A stretch of DNA of 64,000 nt from Taxillus chinensis (taxonomy: Eukaryota; Streptophyta; Magnoliopsida; Santalales; Loranthaceae), in assembly GCA_023512835.1 (NCBI GenBank), contig CM042086.1, positions 9,525,799 through 9,589,798 on the forward strand, read 5' to 3'. The notes under the pieces are model-generated. The model saw only the letters and a list, made by a program, of their open reading frames with translations. It had not been told where the DNA came from and ran no database searches. Of this stretch, positions 22,961-35,825 are shown piece after piece; the stretch's first letter is position 1, and each line of letters opens with the position of its first letter. The translations under genes and the position numbers were made by a program.

Positions 22961-24181
22961 CCTTGCACCACCTGCCAAATGCCATTGTCAAGCATGCACC
23001 AAATGCAAAAAAGCACCGCAACACCTGCAACTTTGAGCTCCAAACTCTGCCATCCTTAAGTCCCCCCTAGAGCATCCAACTCAACATGCCTGTGCCATGT
23101 ATCCCACATATAAAATGCAACTCTCAGCTCCACAGTCACACACGCTCAAACGCCATACACCATTACCCTGCCAAAACACGTATAAACAAAAAAAATACAA
23201 TTGAATGCCTCATTGTTGCCATATACCCTTCTAAAGCCATCTCATTACATGACTCTACCACCCCCAAACCTTTACCGCCATTCCAAAATCCACCCAAACC
23301 TCCACCAAAACTATCCTCCGCCACTTTCAATCCTAAAAATCATCTCTGCCCAGTTCCAAACCGCCTTTATCCATTACGAAATCACTAGCCCATCTTTTAA
23401 ACTGTAATACCATTCATGAGAGCTACATTTTCTGGTCCCAAACAGCCATTGCCCGACCTTCATCAACATATTGCCCATAAAATATTCTACCCAAATCCCA
23501 AGTTCTTGGAGAATTTTGTTGTAATTTTATTTTCTTATTTGTAACATTAATGCGTATATTTTAACTTCATCTTCATGGATTATAATATTTAATATTGTTA
23601 GTTTGTGTGTTGTAATTGTAATATGTTAAATTGTATTATAAACTATAAGTTGCTACTTTTTTCCTAAAGAACCGTCTAGAAGTTTTTACCCAAAGTATTG
23701 CCTCACAGTTGCAAGTAAGTATTAATCTTATTGAGTTTGCAGTATGTTGTATTTTTAGCTTGTTGGTGCATGTATATGTTTTTTGCTTTTTTGTTTTATA
23801 GTTGTTACTTGATGTAATATGTAACAAAAAATGGGAAAAAGGAAAAAATAAAAAATAAAACATAAACAATTCATTTTTAAACCCAAAGGAAAAACCCTTT
23901 AAAAGCATAAAAATTTAAAACTAACTCAACCTTTTCAAAAACTTAAATTCAAGTCTTTAAAAACCTAAAAAGCCAAGAAAAAAAGTTAAAAAATGTTGTG
24001 GTCTCCTCACCATCACTCAAAACAAACCCTTAAAACTTTCCTACAATCTTGTGACAAACACCTTTATTCAAATTTTAGGGTTTCCCTATAGCATTTAAGA
24101 AGTTAATCCATTTTATTTTTAATTTGAATAAAGAACTTAGAAAAATAAAAATATGAAACCCTAACTGAGTGAGTATGGGTA

Positions 24182-24528
24182 TTAGAGCATTCACATCAGT
24201 TCCTTTTTCTCCATCTCTATTTTGTAGAATATAGAATAAACATTTAAAGATCTTTAAAAATCTCACACATCATCTCTCATTACGCTTTGAATTCATAAAT
24301 AGCTATCATAATTATTGTATAACTATTATATTTTTTAAAATAGAGATATGATTTGAAGACGAACATTGGATCTTTAAATATGGAAATTCACTGTAGCAAC
24401 GTTATTTTTAAACTTCAAATTTTAGAGTTGAAAGACCTACTGTAGAATAGTTTTGAGCCAAAATTTAAAACTTTATCTAAATTTTAATTAAAAAAATATT
24501 TTTAGGGGAGCTAGTGTGGATCCTCTTA
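24182..24528. mobile_element. MITE with ~22-bp terminal inverted repeats
   Basis: The left end is TTAGAGCATTCACATCAGTTCC; the reverse complement of the right end reads TAAGAGGATCCACACTAGCTCC, 15 of 22 positions identical. GGTA flanks both sides (24178-24181 and 24529-24532). It is 347 bp, AT-rich, with no coding capacity. Related ends occur near 6976 (TTAGAGCATCTACC), 25318 and 32385 (reverse orientation). Confidence 0.6.
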
Positions 24529-26112
24529 GGTAATCAATATCTATATCATAATTGCTTGAATTCACATCAAATGTGACAAGGATATTCTAGGTGTTTGGAA
24601 ATTCAAATCAATCTAAGTTAGTTTGTCCTTATTACAAATAATCCAAGCTTAATGTAATAGTTATTCCATCATTAAAATTGTACATTATCATTGTTATATA
24701 ACCTACAATTCAAATAAAAATCAAAATATAAAACCAAGCGAAACCAAATATAGTTTAAACTAAATAAAAATATCCAACTTTTAATATAGGTACTGATATA
24801 GGGTGTTGTTGGAGTACTAAGCTTTCACAAAAGTAATTGACTCCCAAATCCATTTATGAAAATGTAGACCAATTATGATTGACTACACTCAAAAAATATT
24901 TTGTGGTGATTCTTTTCATTTTCATCACGTTAAGTTTATCGAATAAAGTCATCTAATTGCTCATTTTCATTAAACCCCACCACTAACAATCCATGAATTA
25001 ATTATTGCGCATGGTTAAAGCATGACCCATGGCCAGTCATGTGGATTGTTTTATTGGCCAAAAATCAGAATTAACTCGGAAAAAAGCTAATTGAGAACTA
25101 ATCTTTAATGGATTGGATGAATTTGGATGTGCACGCTCAGTTGTGACTTTTTTGGCCTAACTATTAATCTATAACTCATTTTTTTCTAACAAACTATAGA
25201 GGTGATCTTTTACCTCAAAATCTATGACGCTTGAGTAATAATCTAGCCTGGAATATGATAAAATCCAATTAACTAATATCAGAAAGAAAATGTTTCATTA
25301 TACTATGGTATTTTTGGGTATAAGAACATCATATTAGCTCCATGATATCTATTTTTATTTTAAAAAATAAATAGTATCAGATATATTTAATTTATCTTCC
25401 ACTTTTCATTTATCCATTTCTATTTATTTTTTAAAATTATAAATTTTTATTTTATATTTATTAATTTTTCATCTCTTTCATTTATTACAACTAATCAAAA
25501 GTATAAAAAATATTTAAAAAATAAATAATGATCATATAAAATATCTATTTTGAATATATAAATTTTAATGTTAGTGTATTTTTTATTAAAAAGTTTTTAA
25601 AAAATTCTAACTTTTTAAAATTTATTTTTGAAAAAACTAAAATGCAATTAAATAATTGAAATGGGCTCAGCGACGATTTGGAACAAAACCCCGCATTGAA
25701 GCCTCTGCGTGCAGGCTATCGACGCGCACTAAGACTTCTTGTGTTGAGATAAATATTACATCTCTCTCTCCTCGGTCTCGCCGGTGGCACACAGCATACA
25801 GTACGTTCACGTCGTCGCCGTAGTACTCCAGGTCCTGTTCTACCTCAATCCGTTAATCGATAATTGAGATTCGATGCGTTTTGTTCTCACGTCTTGTGCA
25901 CTGTTAATTGAGATCGGATTTCGGATTGAGTATGTTGGTTTTTAAATTTACACAATATCCACCTTAGGGCTGTGTAACTTGTGTGCCAAAATGAATCCTC
26001 AGACTTCTTGCGTTGTTGGGTTTCTAATTTTTTTCCCTTTTCTTTCTTTCCTTCTTCTTTTCGTTTTCAAACACGATTTAGATTTATATTAACTGAAATC
26101 GTTTGTCCAGTA

Positions 26113-26133
26113 ATGTGGCGGTGGTGGATATGA
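26113..26133 (+). promoter_or_regulatory. Short upstream ORF overlapping the CX9C start
   Basis: ATG TGG CGG TGG TGG ATA TGA encodes MWRWWI. Its TGA overlaps the ATG of the CX9C gene in an ATGA arrangement. If the transcript includes it, ribosomes would meet this start first, so it could limit translation. An AG at 26109-26110 could be a splice acceptor that leaves it just inside the exon. Confidence 0.5.
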
Positions 26134-26645
26134 AAGAAAAAAACACAACATCTGTGCTCAAGCGCATTTTGATTACCTGTGCACCCGAGGTTTGTCATTT
26201 GTTACCTGTGCGCTTTTGTATTTTTCCCACTTTGTAGGCTGTTGTATCTGCCTTCCCTTCACTCGTATTGTCCAAAATTTATGTTTCCTTATCCCTCCCC
26301 TTCACACCAGGGCTGAGGGAGCTGCATTCCATTTGCCACCCAGCCACTAAGCCTGCTGTCTAATGCCAATATGCCATGCATCATCCTAATGTGGTTGCTT
26401 ATGCAGGGAAAGGAATATGGAAGTTGTGTGGCAGCAAAAGTCCCTGAAGTTGAACACGATATGTGCCTGAAAGAATTTCTTGCCTTGAAGAATTGTATGC
26501 AAAACACGGTATTATTTTGATAGTCTAAACGAGTGTAACTCACAATGGCAAAAGAAAAAAAAACTCTTGCACTGCTTATCAGTTATCGGTTAATTTTGCA
26601 CTGATATAATTTATTTTTGCTCATTAGATCAGAGTGAGGGGTTGA
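26130..26645 (+). CDS. Twin-CX9C protein, NDUFAF8-like (3 exons)
   Basis: Exons 26130-26189, 26407-26508 and 26628-26645 join to 180 nt, 59 aa. Two CX9C motifs lie at Cys17-Cys27 (CAPEGKEYGSC) and Cys40-Cys50 (CLKEFLALKNC), the coiled-coil-helix-coiled-coil-helix fold imported into the mitochondrial intermembrane space and oxidised by the MIA pathway. The spacing and the words YGSC and EF.AL..C match NDUFAF8 (C17orf89), a complex I assembly factor; that identity is inferred from a few residues. The start at 26130 gives a short, basic N-terminus without a presequence, normal for the class. It is followed after only 326 nt by the RMC1 start on the same strand. Confidence 0.75.
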
Positions 26646-26971
26646 TTTTGTATCCATGTCCATGTATTGGAGTCAATGCCAATGCCAAAACATCAGAAGT
26701 ACGATCTATAAAGCTTGGTTGCAGCACTCAACATAATTGGGGACAGGTTTTGCCTAGAAGCTAATCATATTTTCTTTATGCTTTGGAATGATCATGCTTC
26801 TTAAGCTTCAAACATGGTTTTCCGTTGGACTAATATTAGTATTTTATTATTATTTTTAATCCTTTTGAACGTTACCAAAGGCAATGACCTTGGTATTGTA
26901 TTTCTCGATATAGGGCATGCCATTTTCTGTCCTATTATATTATCAAGGTTGAAAAGCAAGGGATTTAAGAC

Positions 26972-29900
26972 ATGCCTGCCAAAGATTCTCAGTACAATTC
27001 TGGATCAAGGGTATCTGGTGCCCTATCACATGTTTATGTTCAGTATCCTCCTCTGCGATGCAACATTCCTGGGTCACAGGGTCTCTTTTATGATGATGGA
27101 AATAAACTACTCCTTTGTCCAACATATGAACAGGTCACATGATAGATTCATATTACTTTTTAAATCCGATATAAAAATACATTTTAAATCTTCAATTTTT
27201 TAAGATTTATTTATATTATATTTTGTTTTTGTAGGTTTTTTCGTGGAAAGCTTTTCCCTTTACTCCTCTTATTCCTCCTGCTTCCAATTCATTTTGCGGG
27301 GGAACCGTCCTATCAATAAGATATTGTCTAGATTCAAGAATCTTAGCAGTCCAGCGATCTAATCATGAAGTTGAGTTATATAATAGAGAAACTGGGGATA
27401 CATTTCATCACAGATGCAGGCTCGAGTCAGAGAGTATTCTGGGCTTTTTTTGGACAGATTATCCAAACTGTGATATTGTATTCATAAAGACCAGGTATGG
27501 GCTGAAAAAATTTCCTGATTTGCAAAAGAAGATAGAAAAGAATGGGCTAAAGGATTTATTCAACGTTAGAGAAAGAATTGTAATGTTCTGAAGTTGTTAC
27601 CGTTCCATGTTCTTGTAATTTAAAATCACCTATTGAGAATCGTTTTTTTGGAAAGAAAGAAGGATACTGAAATTGCTTTTTGTGTTCCTCAACCACCAGG
27701 TTTTCAAATGTCACCTGTCATTTGCTTCATCAATTGGCCTATTAAAACTTGCAAGTGCCTTTATTCCATTATATAGGACTGTAATTTAGTCTTTTGAACT
27801 CTGATAACTGAGTGGTAACTTATGGTATTGGTGATTTTATCTTGAAGAATGGGTATTCTATTTAGTTATTTTAATAAACTTAAATGTTTATTTTTGTGTA
27901 TGACTGAAGAGGGTGATATCATACATGTTCTTCAAAAGAATTCCTAAGCTACATATAGTATAGTGCTAACCTAGGTGGTCCACTAACCAAAGTGATAAAG
28001 TCAAAGCCCCATAACCTAATCGCATCAAACCCTGTGTATGTGTTTTTTCCATTTTCTCTCTCATTGGGTTTTTGAGAGCAGGGGATTGTGGGGCTCTAAC
28101 TTCTTAAGTGATCAAATAGGACTTTTATGCCAAACTCAAAGCTCGGAAAAAAATAACTTAATTGAATTCGAACATATTTTGAGTTGGTGCATGTATCTAT
28201 AACCAGCACTGCACGAGTATGTGTAAAGTTGGCTATGCTATAATTTTGTGCTATTTGATTGACTGGTTACACTTTTTTTGTCACCCAGGGCATGCTTGCT
28301 TGTTTTCTTCTTTAAAATACATTTATTTGTACATGGTTTTAAGGCCACCTCACATCTTTTGGTTTCTTTCTTACAGTGGGCTGGACTTGTTCTCATATGA
28401 TTTTGAGTCCAAATCCCTCCATTTAGTGGAGACAAAGAAACTGAATGTGAGTTGGTATGTTTATACTCATGAAAGTCGTTTGCTTCTTCTTGCTTCTGGA
28501 ATGCAATGCAATAGTTTCATTGGATTTCAGGTATGCCATACTTTCTGCAGCCGAAGTTTGTTTGACCTTTTCGTTGATATCATTCAGCTTTGCTTGTTTT
28601 CTTGCCTTTGGTACTTCAAAACGAACTAATCTAGAAATTAGATCCGGGGAAAAAATCTTGTTGATCTTGTGTTCGGTGCAGTTGCTATTTATAATTTGCA
28701 ATATTTTTAGTGAGGGGGGTGACAAGGATCTACATATAAATTTGTGAAGTTGTTAATTGGTTCCAGTCTGCTCTTTATCAATTAGAAGAAAAAAAAAAAC
28801 TCCTTCAGTTTGTTGTATAGCTGCATTGAAAATTTTAGTTCTTTCCTAGTTCATTGAAGCTTAGGTCATACTTAGCTGAATGAGTGGCATCCGATTACTT
28901 TTATATTATTCCATGAACTTCCTCTGTTTTTTATGTAGCTGCATTGAAAATTTTGGTTTTTTCCTAGCTCATTGGAGTTTAGGTCATACCTAGCTGAATG
29001 AGTGGCATCTGGTTACTTTTATATGATTCTATGCGCTATCTTTGTAAGATGGGGAAGGTCAAGTGCTTACCCATGATGATATAACACATCGTTCGAGAAA
29101 AAAATAAACAGAACCCTTTTTTCAGTAGGTAAGGTTTTGGAAGACGTTAGATGGTTTTGGATAGCTAGGGTACTGTTTAGGATATAACTGGCTTAGACTA
29201 TTTAACTAGTTTTATGTATTTTCTCCATCAATAATAATATAAAATATCACAAAAATAGTAAAAAAAATACAGAAAATAAATTAATAAACTAACAGTTTCT
29301 GAAGACAAACTAATTAACAAACAATTTAATATATATATTTTAATTAGAAACATAATTGATTGAAAAATACCAAGAAGGTGATAGAATTACAAGAGTTGGT
29401 TAGTATTGAACATATAAATAGTATGGGCATCAATAGATTATTAGAACACATTACAATGTCCGTTAACAAACTTTACAATTTCTTACTTGTTGAAGGTTGC
29501 TCTCCCATCTTCAAAAATTCAATAATTTCTCAGTGTCTACAAAACCCAAAAGATGGCAAGTGGAATTGCCGGAAGCAACCATTTCTCCTTGTCTCACACA
29601 GGAAAACCAGTTCATGCCATAATTTTATGCTTCACTCGCCCCGTTGGGACCTGAGCAAGACAAAAAATAGCTAGGAAAGCCTCCACAATTGAAAAGCCCA
29701 CTTGAAATAAAAAAGGCGATTAATGTGTTCCCCAGTGGACTTGCACAACAGACATTGTCTAACCAATGGCAAACCCCTATGCTGGAGCCGATATAAAGGA
29801 CCTTTTTCCTAGGTAGCTTCCCATGCAAAGAAATAAAACCGGTGGGAACCTTGGCCCTCAAGATATCTCACCACCCTTACCAATATTATCCAGAGTGCAC

Positions 29901-32900
29901 CATCTGGTCCGGGCCTTGAAAAACTTTAACTGCGAGCACTCCGTTTGTGATCCCATGCCAACCCATCTTATTGTTCTTGCACTATATTGCTCTTCTATTA
30001 CATTTAAAAAACCTCAACCCCTCTTATGGATTTGATATTTTTATTAGAGGTAATACATAATTGAACAAACATGATCTGCATGAGTGAAGTTACAATTGCC
30101 GGAACCACCCCACCTCCCCTTTAATTTGAAAATGTTTTCATTTGACTAATCTGCTGTTTCTTCTCTTTAGCTTTCTTCTGTAGGCCTTGTTCGTTTACCA
30201 AAGTTTGAGATGACAATGGCTAAATCTGAGGTAAACTGCAAACCCGTCCTCGCTGCTGAAGATGTTCATATTGTCACCGTGTAGGTTTTCTTTTTCTTTG
30301 TAGTTTCCTTTTTCAGTAAACAAAGTTTCAATGAATATTAATATACAATTGTTTTGTCAATAAGTGCAGCTATGGTAGGATATACTGCATCCAAGTTGAT
30401 AGAGTTGCAATGCAACTCCACTCATATAGATTTTACCGTGACGCTGTTGTTCAACAGGTAATTGTTTATATTTACTTTGATTATTGTTTTGGTTTACATA
30501 CTTGTTTCTTCAAATAATATTTTGCTTTTAAAGTTTTAAAGGTGAGTATATACTCTACTAGTTAATACCATATCTTTTAGGTGTTGGAGACATAGAATCT
30601 CTTCTATCTCTTGTATATGTTATAAGATAGATATGGGAGTATTCATTATATTATATTTCTCCTTATACTTCGTTTTCATATTATGCTTGTTCAGCTATCT
30701 ATTTTGTACAACCATTTGAAACTTATTTATTCTATTGAGTTGTTTTGTAGTGTACAGTGTACTAAATTTTCGATTTGACCCCTACTTTTTTCCCCCTAAA
30801 ATTGAGTTTCATTCTCCAAGCTGTACATCTCATTTTGATCCCTTAATGATTTAATTCAAGCTTAGTGGTTACCAAAATTTTAGTTTTGTATTCCAGTTAG
30901 AATGTTACTTTCTAAAATCTTCTCTCACAATGTCTTCTTTGGGCATCTTCCTTAGTTTTTCAACCATTTATCTTGGATCTCAGCCTCATTTAGATGGGGA
31001 ATATTTGTGCATGTGTTAGTTTGCATCTTGTTTTGGTTGATGATGTAATTCATCTGTTATATCTCATTAGATTTAAGTGTGATGAGTGGGAGTCAATTGG
31101 TGTGATTGAGATTTATAAAGGATGAAGTTACCATGTTGGGATTGGACTCATAATTGACTAGTGGAGATGGGCTTGGAGCCTTCGACCTTAAAGTTGGAAT
31201 GGAGGTTTTGTGGAGGACCTCATCACTATTGTGGTGGAAGAAAATAAGAATAGGATTCATTGTTCATGGTGTTGAAAGTTGATAAATTTATTAGTGTGGG
31301 TGAATTTTGTCACATTGACTGTATTTATAAGTTTAAATATATGAGAATACTTACTAAAATATATTGTTTATAATATCTACTAGGTTTTTTGATTTTTTTA
31401 TTGGGAAAAGAAACTTATTAACCAACAAGAGGGACAAAAGTTATATTTAACAAGCAAACAAGATCTAACATCTCATTAGAGCAAGATATATTACAAAATG
31501 CAACTATATCAAAGCACAAAGTTGATAGATGTCCTTTTAGTTGTTAAATTTTCAAAAACTTGGTTATTAATCTCCTTTTAGAGCACCTAAAAGACTATTA
31601 AAGGGATATCTCACCTTACTTGGGAAGGCCCTTCAACCCATACTAGGCCCCAATCTTATCACCCACACTATCTTGATATACCCGCTGAAAGCCAACCGAC
31701 GAAAGTGATTAGTTTACTCTCCCATGTTATTGCACATTAGGTAAAGATTCACCATTGACATACCTCTCATTTCATTTGAAGTTGATCTAAAGGAAGGTTC
31801 TTGCTAAAAGTAGTTTCTCAAGTGAGAAAAGCTAACCTAGGTGGGACATTAGATCTCCAAATTCCTCTCCACTGCTAACAAAAAAGTCACCACCTTTAAA
31901 CACCACCAAATCATAGTATCCCTCTGCCCCTCTACAATACCCGTTTTATACAACTTTTGGGAGAATGCCAAGAAATCTTTCGAATTATGGGCATAAAAAC
32001 ACTAGTAGCAGATTTTTTATAAAAGTTTGTTTTTCTATATTTAGGGAAAAAAAATTAAAAAGTACTAAAATCATTCCTACTATAGATGTTTTATATTTAA
32101 CTTTTTTTCATAAGATTTGTACGGTGCTTTTTAATGTATTAAGAAGTACTATTAATTTTCATAATTATTAAATTATATATAAAAAATTTATTTTACCTTT
32201 CTCTTTTATGTTTCTTATAATATTTATTTTGTTTCATATTAAATTATAAAATATTATTAAATAAAAAATAGTATAAAATAATATAGATAATGATTTAGAA
32301 AATCTATTGTAGTTATATTTATATAGGAAAACAAAAAATAATTTAAATCTATAAAATTAGAGAAAATGGTTGGGAAGCTATTGTTAATGCTCTAACGAGT
32401 GAAAGTGTCATCCCGCCTAAAAGCAGCCAAATAGAATATGGGTGGGTTATGATGAGATGAATAGATGTTCATTTCCTACACTTTCACACGTTGGGATCGA
32501 GTGATTAATCATCAGCATTTTTGGGATAAGATGATTCAACATCATATAATATTCTGTTTGTTTGTTTTTTGTTCACTGAGTAGAAATGTCAGTGTAAAAT
32601 ACAAATTGGGAAATTAGTCTTGTTTATGTTTCCAAACAATACAATATTTATAACTTTGATGAAGACCGAGACCTACTAGATGCCATGAGCTTCAGTCCAC
32701 ATAAAGTTGATTTTACTTGCCAAATAGCACACTTAATCCAAAAAGTTTTGAATATGATTCTTTTGCCAAATTCCTTGCATGCTAGTGTGAATGTTGGATA
32801 GAATATATGTCAGGATACAAATATTTGCTTATGAAATAGTATTGAAGTTGTAGATTTCACATCTGGTAAAAGTTGTAAAATAAAAAATATGGTAGTTAAT

Positions 32901-35825
32901 TTACTACCTAGAGAATACATGTTTTCATACCTATGGAAGCTATGCTATGTTAGCCTTTTTGCACTTTTATTTCTCCGAATATTATGATCTTTCTGTTAAT
33001 ATGGATTTGCTTACATGGTGTCATTTCATTGTAGTTCACTTTTTTTTTGAAGCAATCTAATTTGAGTATTTATATTGGTGAAGTCAATTTAACATGAGTG
33101 ATGTCATACAACACAGGGCTCTTTGCCAATTTATTCAAAAAAGGTTGCTGTCAGTGTGGTTGATAATGTACTTCTTGTTCATCAACTGGATGCCAAAGTT
33201 GTCATACTCTATGACATATTTGCTGATTCCCGTGCGCCCATTTCTGCTCCTCTTCCCCTGTTGCTGAGGGGTTTCCCAAAGACGGGTGTTTCATTATCTA
33301 GGTCTGGTCCTAATAATGCTGAAAGTTCAGAGGCAAGCTGTATAATTGAACATGAGGCTATCATCTATGGAGAGGGCTGGACTTTTCTCGCTCCTGACCT
33401 TGTTTGTGATGTGGCTAATGGATTTTTATGGAAAATTCATTTGGACTTAGAGGCAAACTTTTTCTCTTATTTAGTAATTTACTATAAATTATGTCATCTG
33501 CTCTCGAAAACACCTGTTTGTCAATTCTTTTCAGGCTATATCGACCAGTTGCTCTGAAGTACCATCTGTAGTTGAATTTCTACAGCGTCGAAAGCTGGAA
33601 GCGAATAAGGTGCCTTTCTTTCTAAGGCACCACCATGTCCCTTAATGACTACATATTCATTTATTTATCAATGGTTCCTCTTCACTCACACGAAAAGTTT
33701 ATTTCTGTTTCCCTTAACTTTCTACTCATGAAAAAGGGGAAAACAATGATATTGCTTTTGTTTATGTGAGCTGCATAATGGGCGAGTGTAAATTGGATTT
33801 ATTATGAATACCTTTAACATTGAATTATAAGATTATGTTTTCTTGGTCCAGTATTTTTTTAAAAGTTTAGACGAAGAAGTTAATAATTATGGTCATGCTT
33901 GCTTCTTTCACTTCTTTCAGGCTAAGCAATTGTGCTTGACAATGGTCCGCTCTGTCATCCTGGAACGTAGACCTGTCTCCATGGTTTCTAGGGCAATGGA
34001 TGTTATAATTACTTCTTATTCGCATTCATTAAAAATGGGAAACTATCATAAGGGAGTGAGAGTTGATAAAACTTCTCCCTCTGCCATGTCACATATTGGC
34101 AACTCAAAAACCATTACCGATGAATCTACCAGAACAATAGATACATTGGGAAAGGCTATTGAAAATGAATGTTCTAGTCGAATTGAGAGTGAATCTCCTA
34201 GAAGATTTGCTGCTACTTCTGCTTCTGACTCGGAGGACTCTGATACCTTTGGGCCATTGAATGTTAATGTTTCTGAGCCATCAGAGTCTCAAGTTACCTC
34301 AGCAGCAATTTCACCTGATGAAATGTACACCTTTGTATTTTCTCCTATTGAAGAAGAGATGGCTGGAGACACTTCTTACTTGGTTGCAATAATTATTGAG
34401 TTCCTCCGCAGGTATGTTATTTATATAAATTTCAAAGTTCTAATATCTCATTGCTGACCTGGATAAATCAGGTTATATTGTGTCACAACATCCTTACAAA
34501 CTTTTGCATTTATGTTGGGCATTGTTGCTGGCACAGCTGCGGGCTAGCACTAGCTATCTGAGTTTTGCCAATGCCTCAGCCTCATGCATCGGGCCAAGTA
34601 GCTAACAATGTGTATGAACATAGGTCCAAACTCTCAAAATATTATAGCTTTTTCCCGGTTTGCAATCTTTAAGTATGTGAGAGGTGTTGTAATAGGCTAT
34701 AAGGGATTTGTCTATCTGAGCTTGGCCAATGCCTGAGTCTCATGCGTCTGGCCAAGTAGCAAACAGTGTATGGACATATGTCCAAGCTCTCAAAAAATTA
34801 TAGTTGTTTTGCTGTTTTGCAACCTTTAAATCTGTGAGAATAAGGGATTGATCTGGGTCTTAATTGTGCTCTGTCATGAGTATTTTTTTGTTGCTACTTT
34901 TAACAACACAAACATTATCTAAAGTAAAATGTTATTGTCTCAGTGTTTTGTTTCTTTCTTTTCCTTTTTTTGTTTTGTTTTTTTTTTCTGCAGACTACTT
35001 ATTCTGCCCATGATTTTCTTTTCTTGTTTTACTCTTGCAGTGCTAATGTTGAAAAGATTAAAGTAAACCCAAATCACTATGTATTGACCATACAATTACT
35101 GGCCCGCAATCAGCGATTTGCAGAGCTTGGAATATTTATTATAAATAAGGTTTCCTAATCCTCATCTTTTATAAGTTTTTGTTTGACAAGGAAAGACCTC
35201 TTTATGCTGCATTTGTGGTTCCACCTCTGTTAAGCTTGAGGGTGATGCCATCGTGTTACAGATTCTGGAACCCTCAAAAGAAGTTGCATTGCAACTCCTA
35301 GACTCGGGGCGTTATAATTCCCAAACGAGGAAGTTGGGTCTAGATATGCTAAGGCAGCTCTCTTTACACCACGACTACATTCTGTTACTGGTGCAAGATG
35401 GATATTATGTTGAAGCTTTACGTTATGCACGGAAGACTAGGGTAACCTGATTTCTTAGCCTCCTTGTGTAGGAATGTGTAATTTAGTATTGTAGCTATAT
35501 CTTGTCGTGTCTAATCATTGTAATTTTTTTTGATTTTCTATTTAGTAGCATTGTCTTTTGTAAGCTCGGCCTCAAATCAGAAACTTTGCTTCATTCTGTG
35601 TATTTATTGCTGTTGATTGTTAAAAAAAATGTACTTCTGATTTTGTAGGTGAATGCACTTCGGCCTTCACTGTTTCTTGACTCTGCGGTCACCTCAAATG
35701 ACTCGCAGCATCTGGCTGCCGTTCTGAGATTTCTTTCAGATTTCATTCCTGGCTTCAATAACACATCAGATCACAGTAGGTATTACCACATCCTAAACGA
35801 GATGAACACATCTGTGGTGGGCTGA
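26972..35825 (+). CDS. RMC1: RMC1 / Mic1-like regulator of MON1-CCZ1 (11 exons)
   Basis: Exons 26972-27133, 27235-27494, 28377-28530, 30171-30280, 30370-30457, 33117-33452, 33535-33609, 33921-34411, 35041-35149, 35262-35441 and 35649-35825 join to 2,142 nt, 713 aa. The N-terminal half is a beta-propeller-like region (GALSHVYVQYPPLRCNIPGS, ILGFFWTDYPNCDIVFIKT, KKLNVSWYVYTHESRLLLL, VYGRIYC). The C-terminal Mic1 domain includes YVLTIQLLARNQRFAELG, SKEVALQLLDSGRYNSQTRK and LGLDMLRQLSLHHDYILLLV. RMC1 binds MON1-CCZ1, the Rab7 exchange factor for late endosome/vacuole traffic. Exon 8 holds a Ser-rich variable loop (about 425-515). Intron 6 uses a GC donor (GAG/GCAAAC at 33450-33458). All phases agree and no stop occurs. 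The ATG at 26972 gives MPAKDSQYNSGSRVSG, typical of plant homologues. Confidence 0.92.
28802..29036. repeat. 118-bp tandem duplication in RMC1 intron 3
   Basis: Two copies, 28802-28919 and 28920-29036, share AGCTGCATTGAAAATTTT, TTAGGTCATAC and TAGCTGAATGAGTGGCATC with scattered substitutions. Intronic, no coding effect. Confidence 0.85.
29600..29870 (-). mobile_element. LINE zf-RVT fragment in RMC1 intron 3
   Basis: The minus strand reads YRLQHRGLPLVRQCLLCKS and then TGEHINRLFYFKWAFQLW, the zinc-binding RT-associated region of plant LINEs (RG..L...C.LC...E...HLF). It is a dead fragment, opposite to the host gene. Confidence 0.65.
30458..33116. other. RMC1 intron 5 (2.7 kb)
   Basis: The largest RMC1 intron. 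A segment from about 31390 to 31960 looks TE-derived (it opens with T-rich sequence followed by GGGAAAAGAAACTTATTAAC). A MITE-like end, TTAATGCTCTAA, lies near 32384-32395 after an AT-rich body. No coding content recognised. Confidence 0.5.
34554..34841. repeat. 158-bp tandem duplication in RMC1 intron 8
   Basis: Copies start at 34554 and 34712, each opening CTATCTGAG and sharing GGCCAAGTAGC, GTCCAA.CTCTCAAAA and TTATAG. Roughly 80-85% identical by eye. Confidence 0.8.

Larger units (their letters stand above)
21355..26129. other. Long intergenic region
   Basis: The left part is 3' UTR and flank of the unknown-function gene; a short repeat, GCTGCAATGTGC, occurs near 21769 and 21816. The middle has a motif-rich stretch (22393-22960), then C-rich sequence with open but unrecognised frames (22950-23400), AT-rich DNA and MITEs. 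The right end (25670-25840) is GC-richer and looks like promoter and 5' UTR of the CX9C gene, with a possible untranslated exon ending CCAG/GT near 25830 and an acceptor CCAG at 26110. No gene recognised inside. Confidence 0.5.

Noticed and set aside
22651..23407. Several plus-strand ORFs of 68-100 codons
   Set aside because: C-rich sequence open in more than one frame; no recognisable domain, splice pattern or homologue.
26814..27203. Plus-strand 129-codon ORF over RMC1 exon 1
   Set aside because: A different frame from the conserved GALSHVYVQYPPLRCN exon; hydrophobic low-information sequence.
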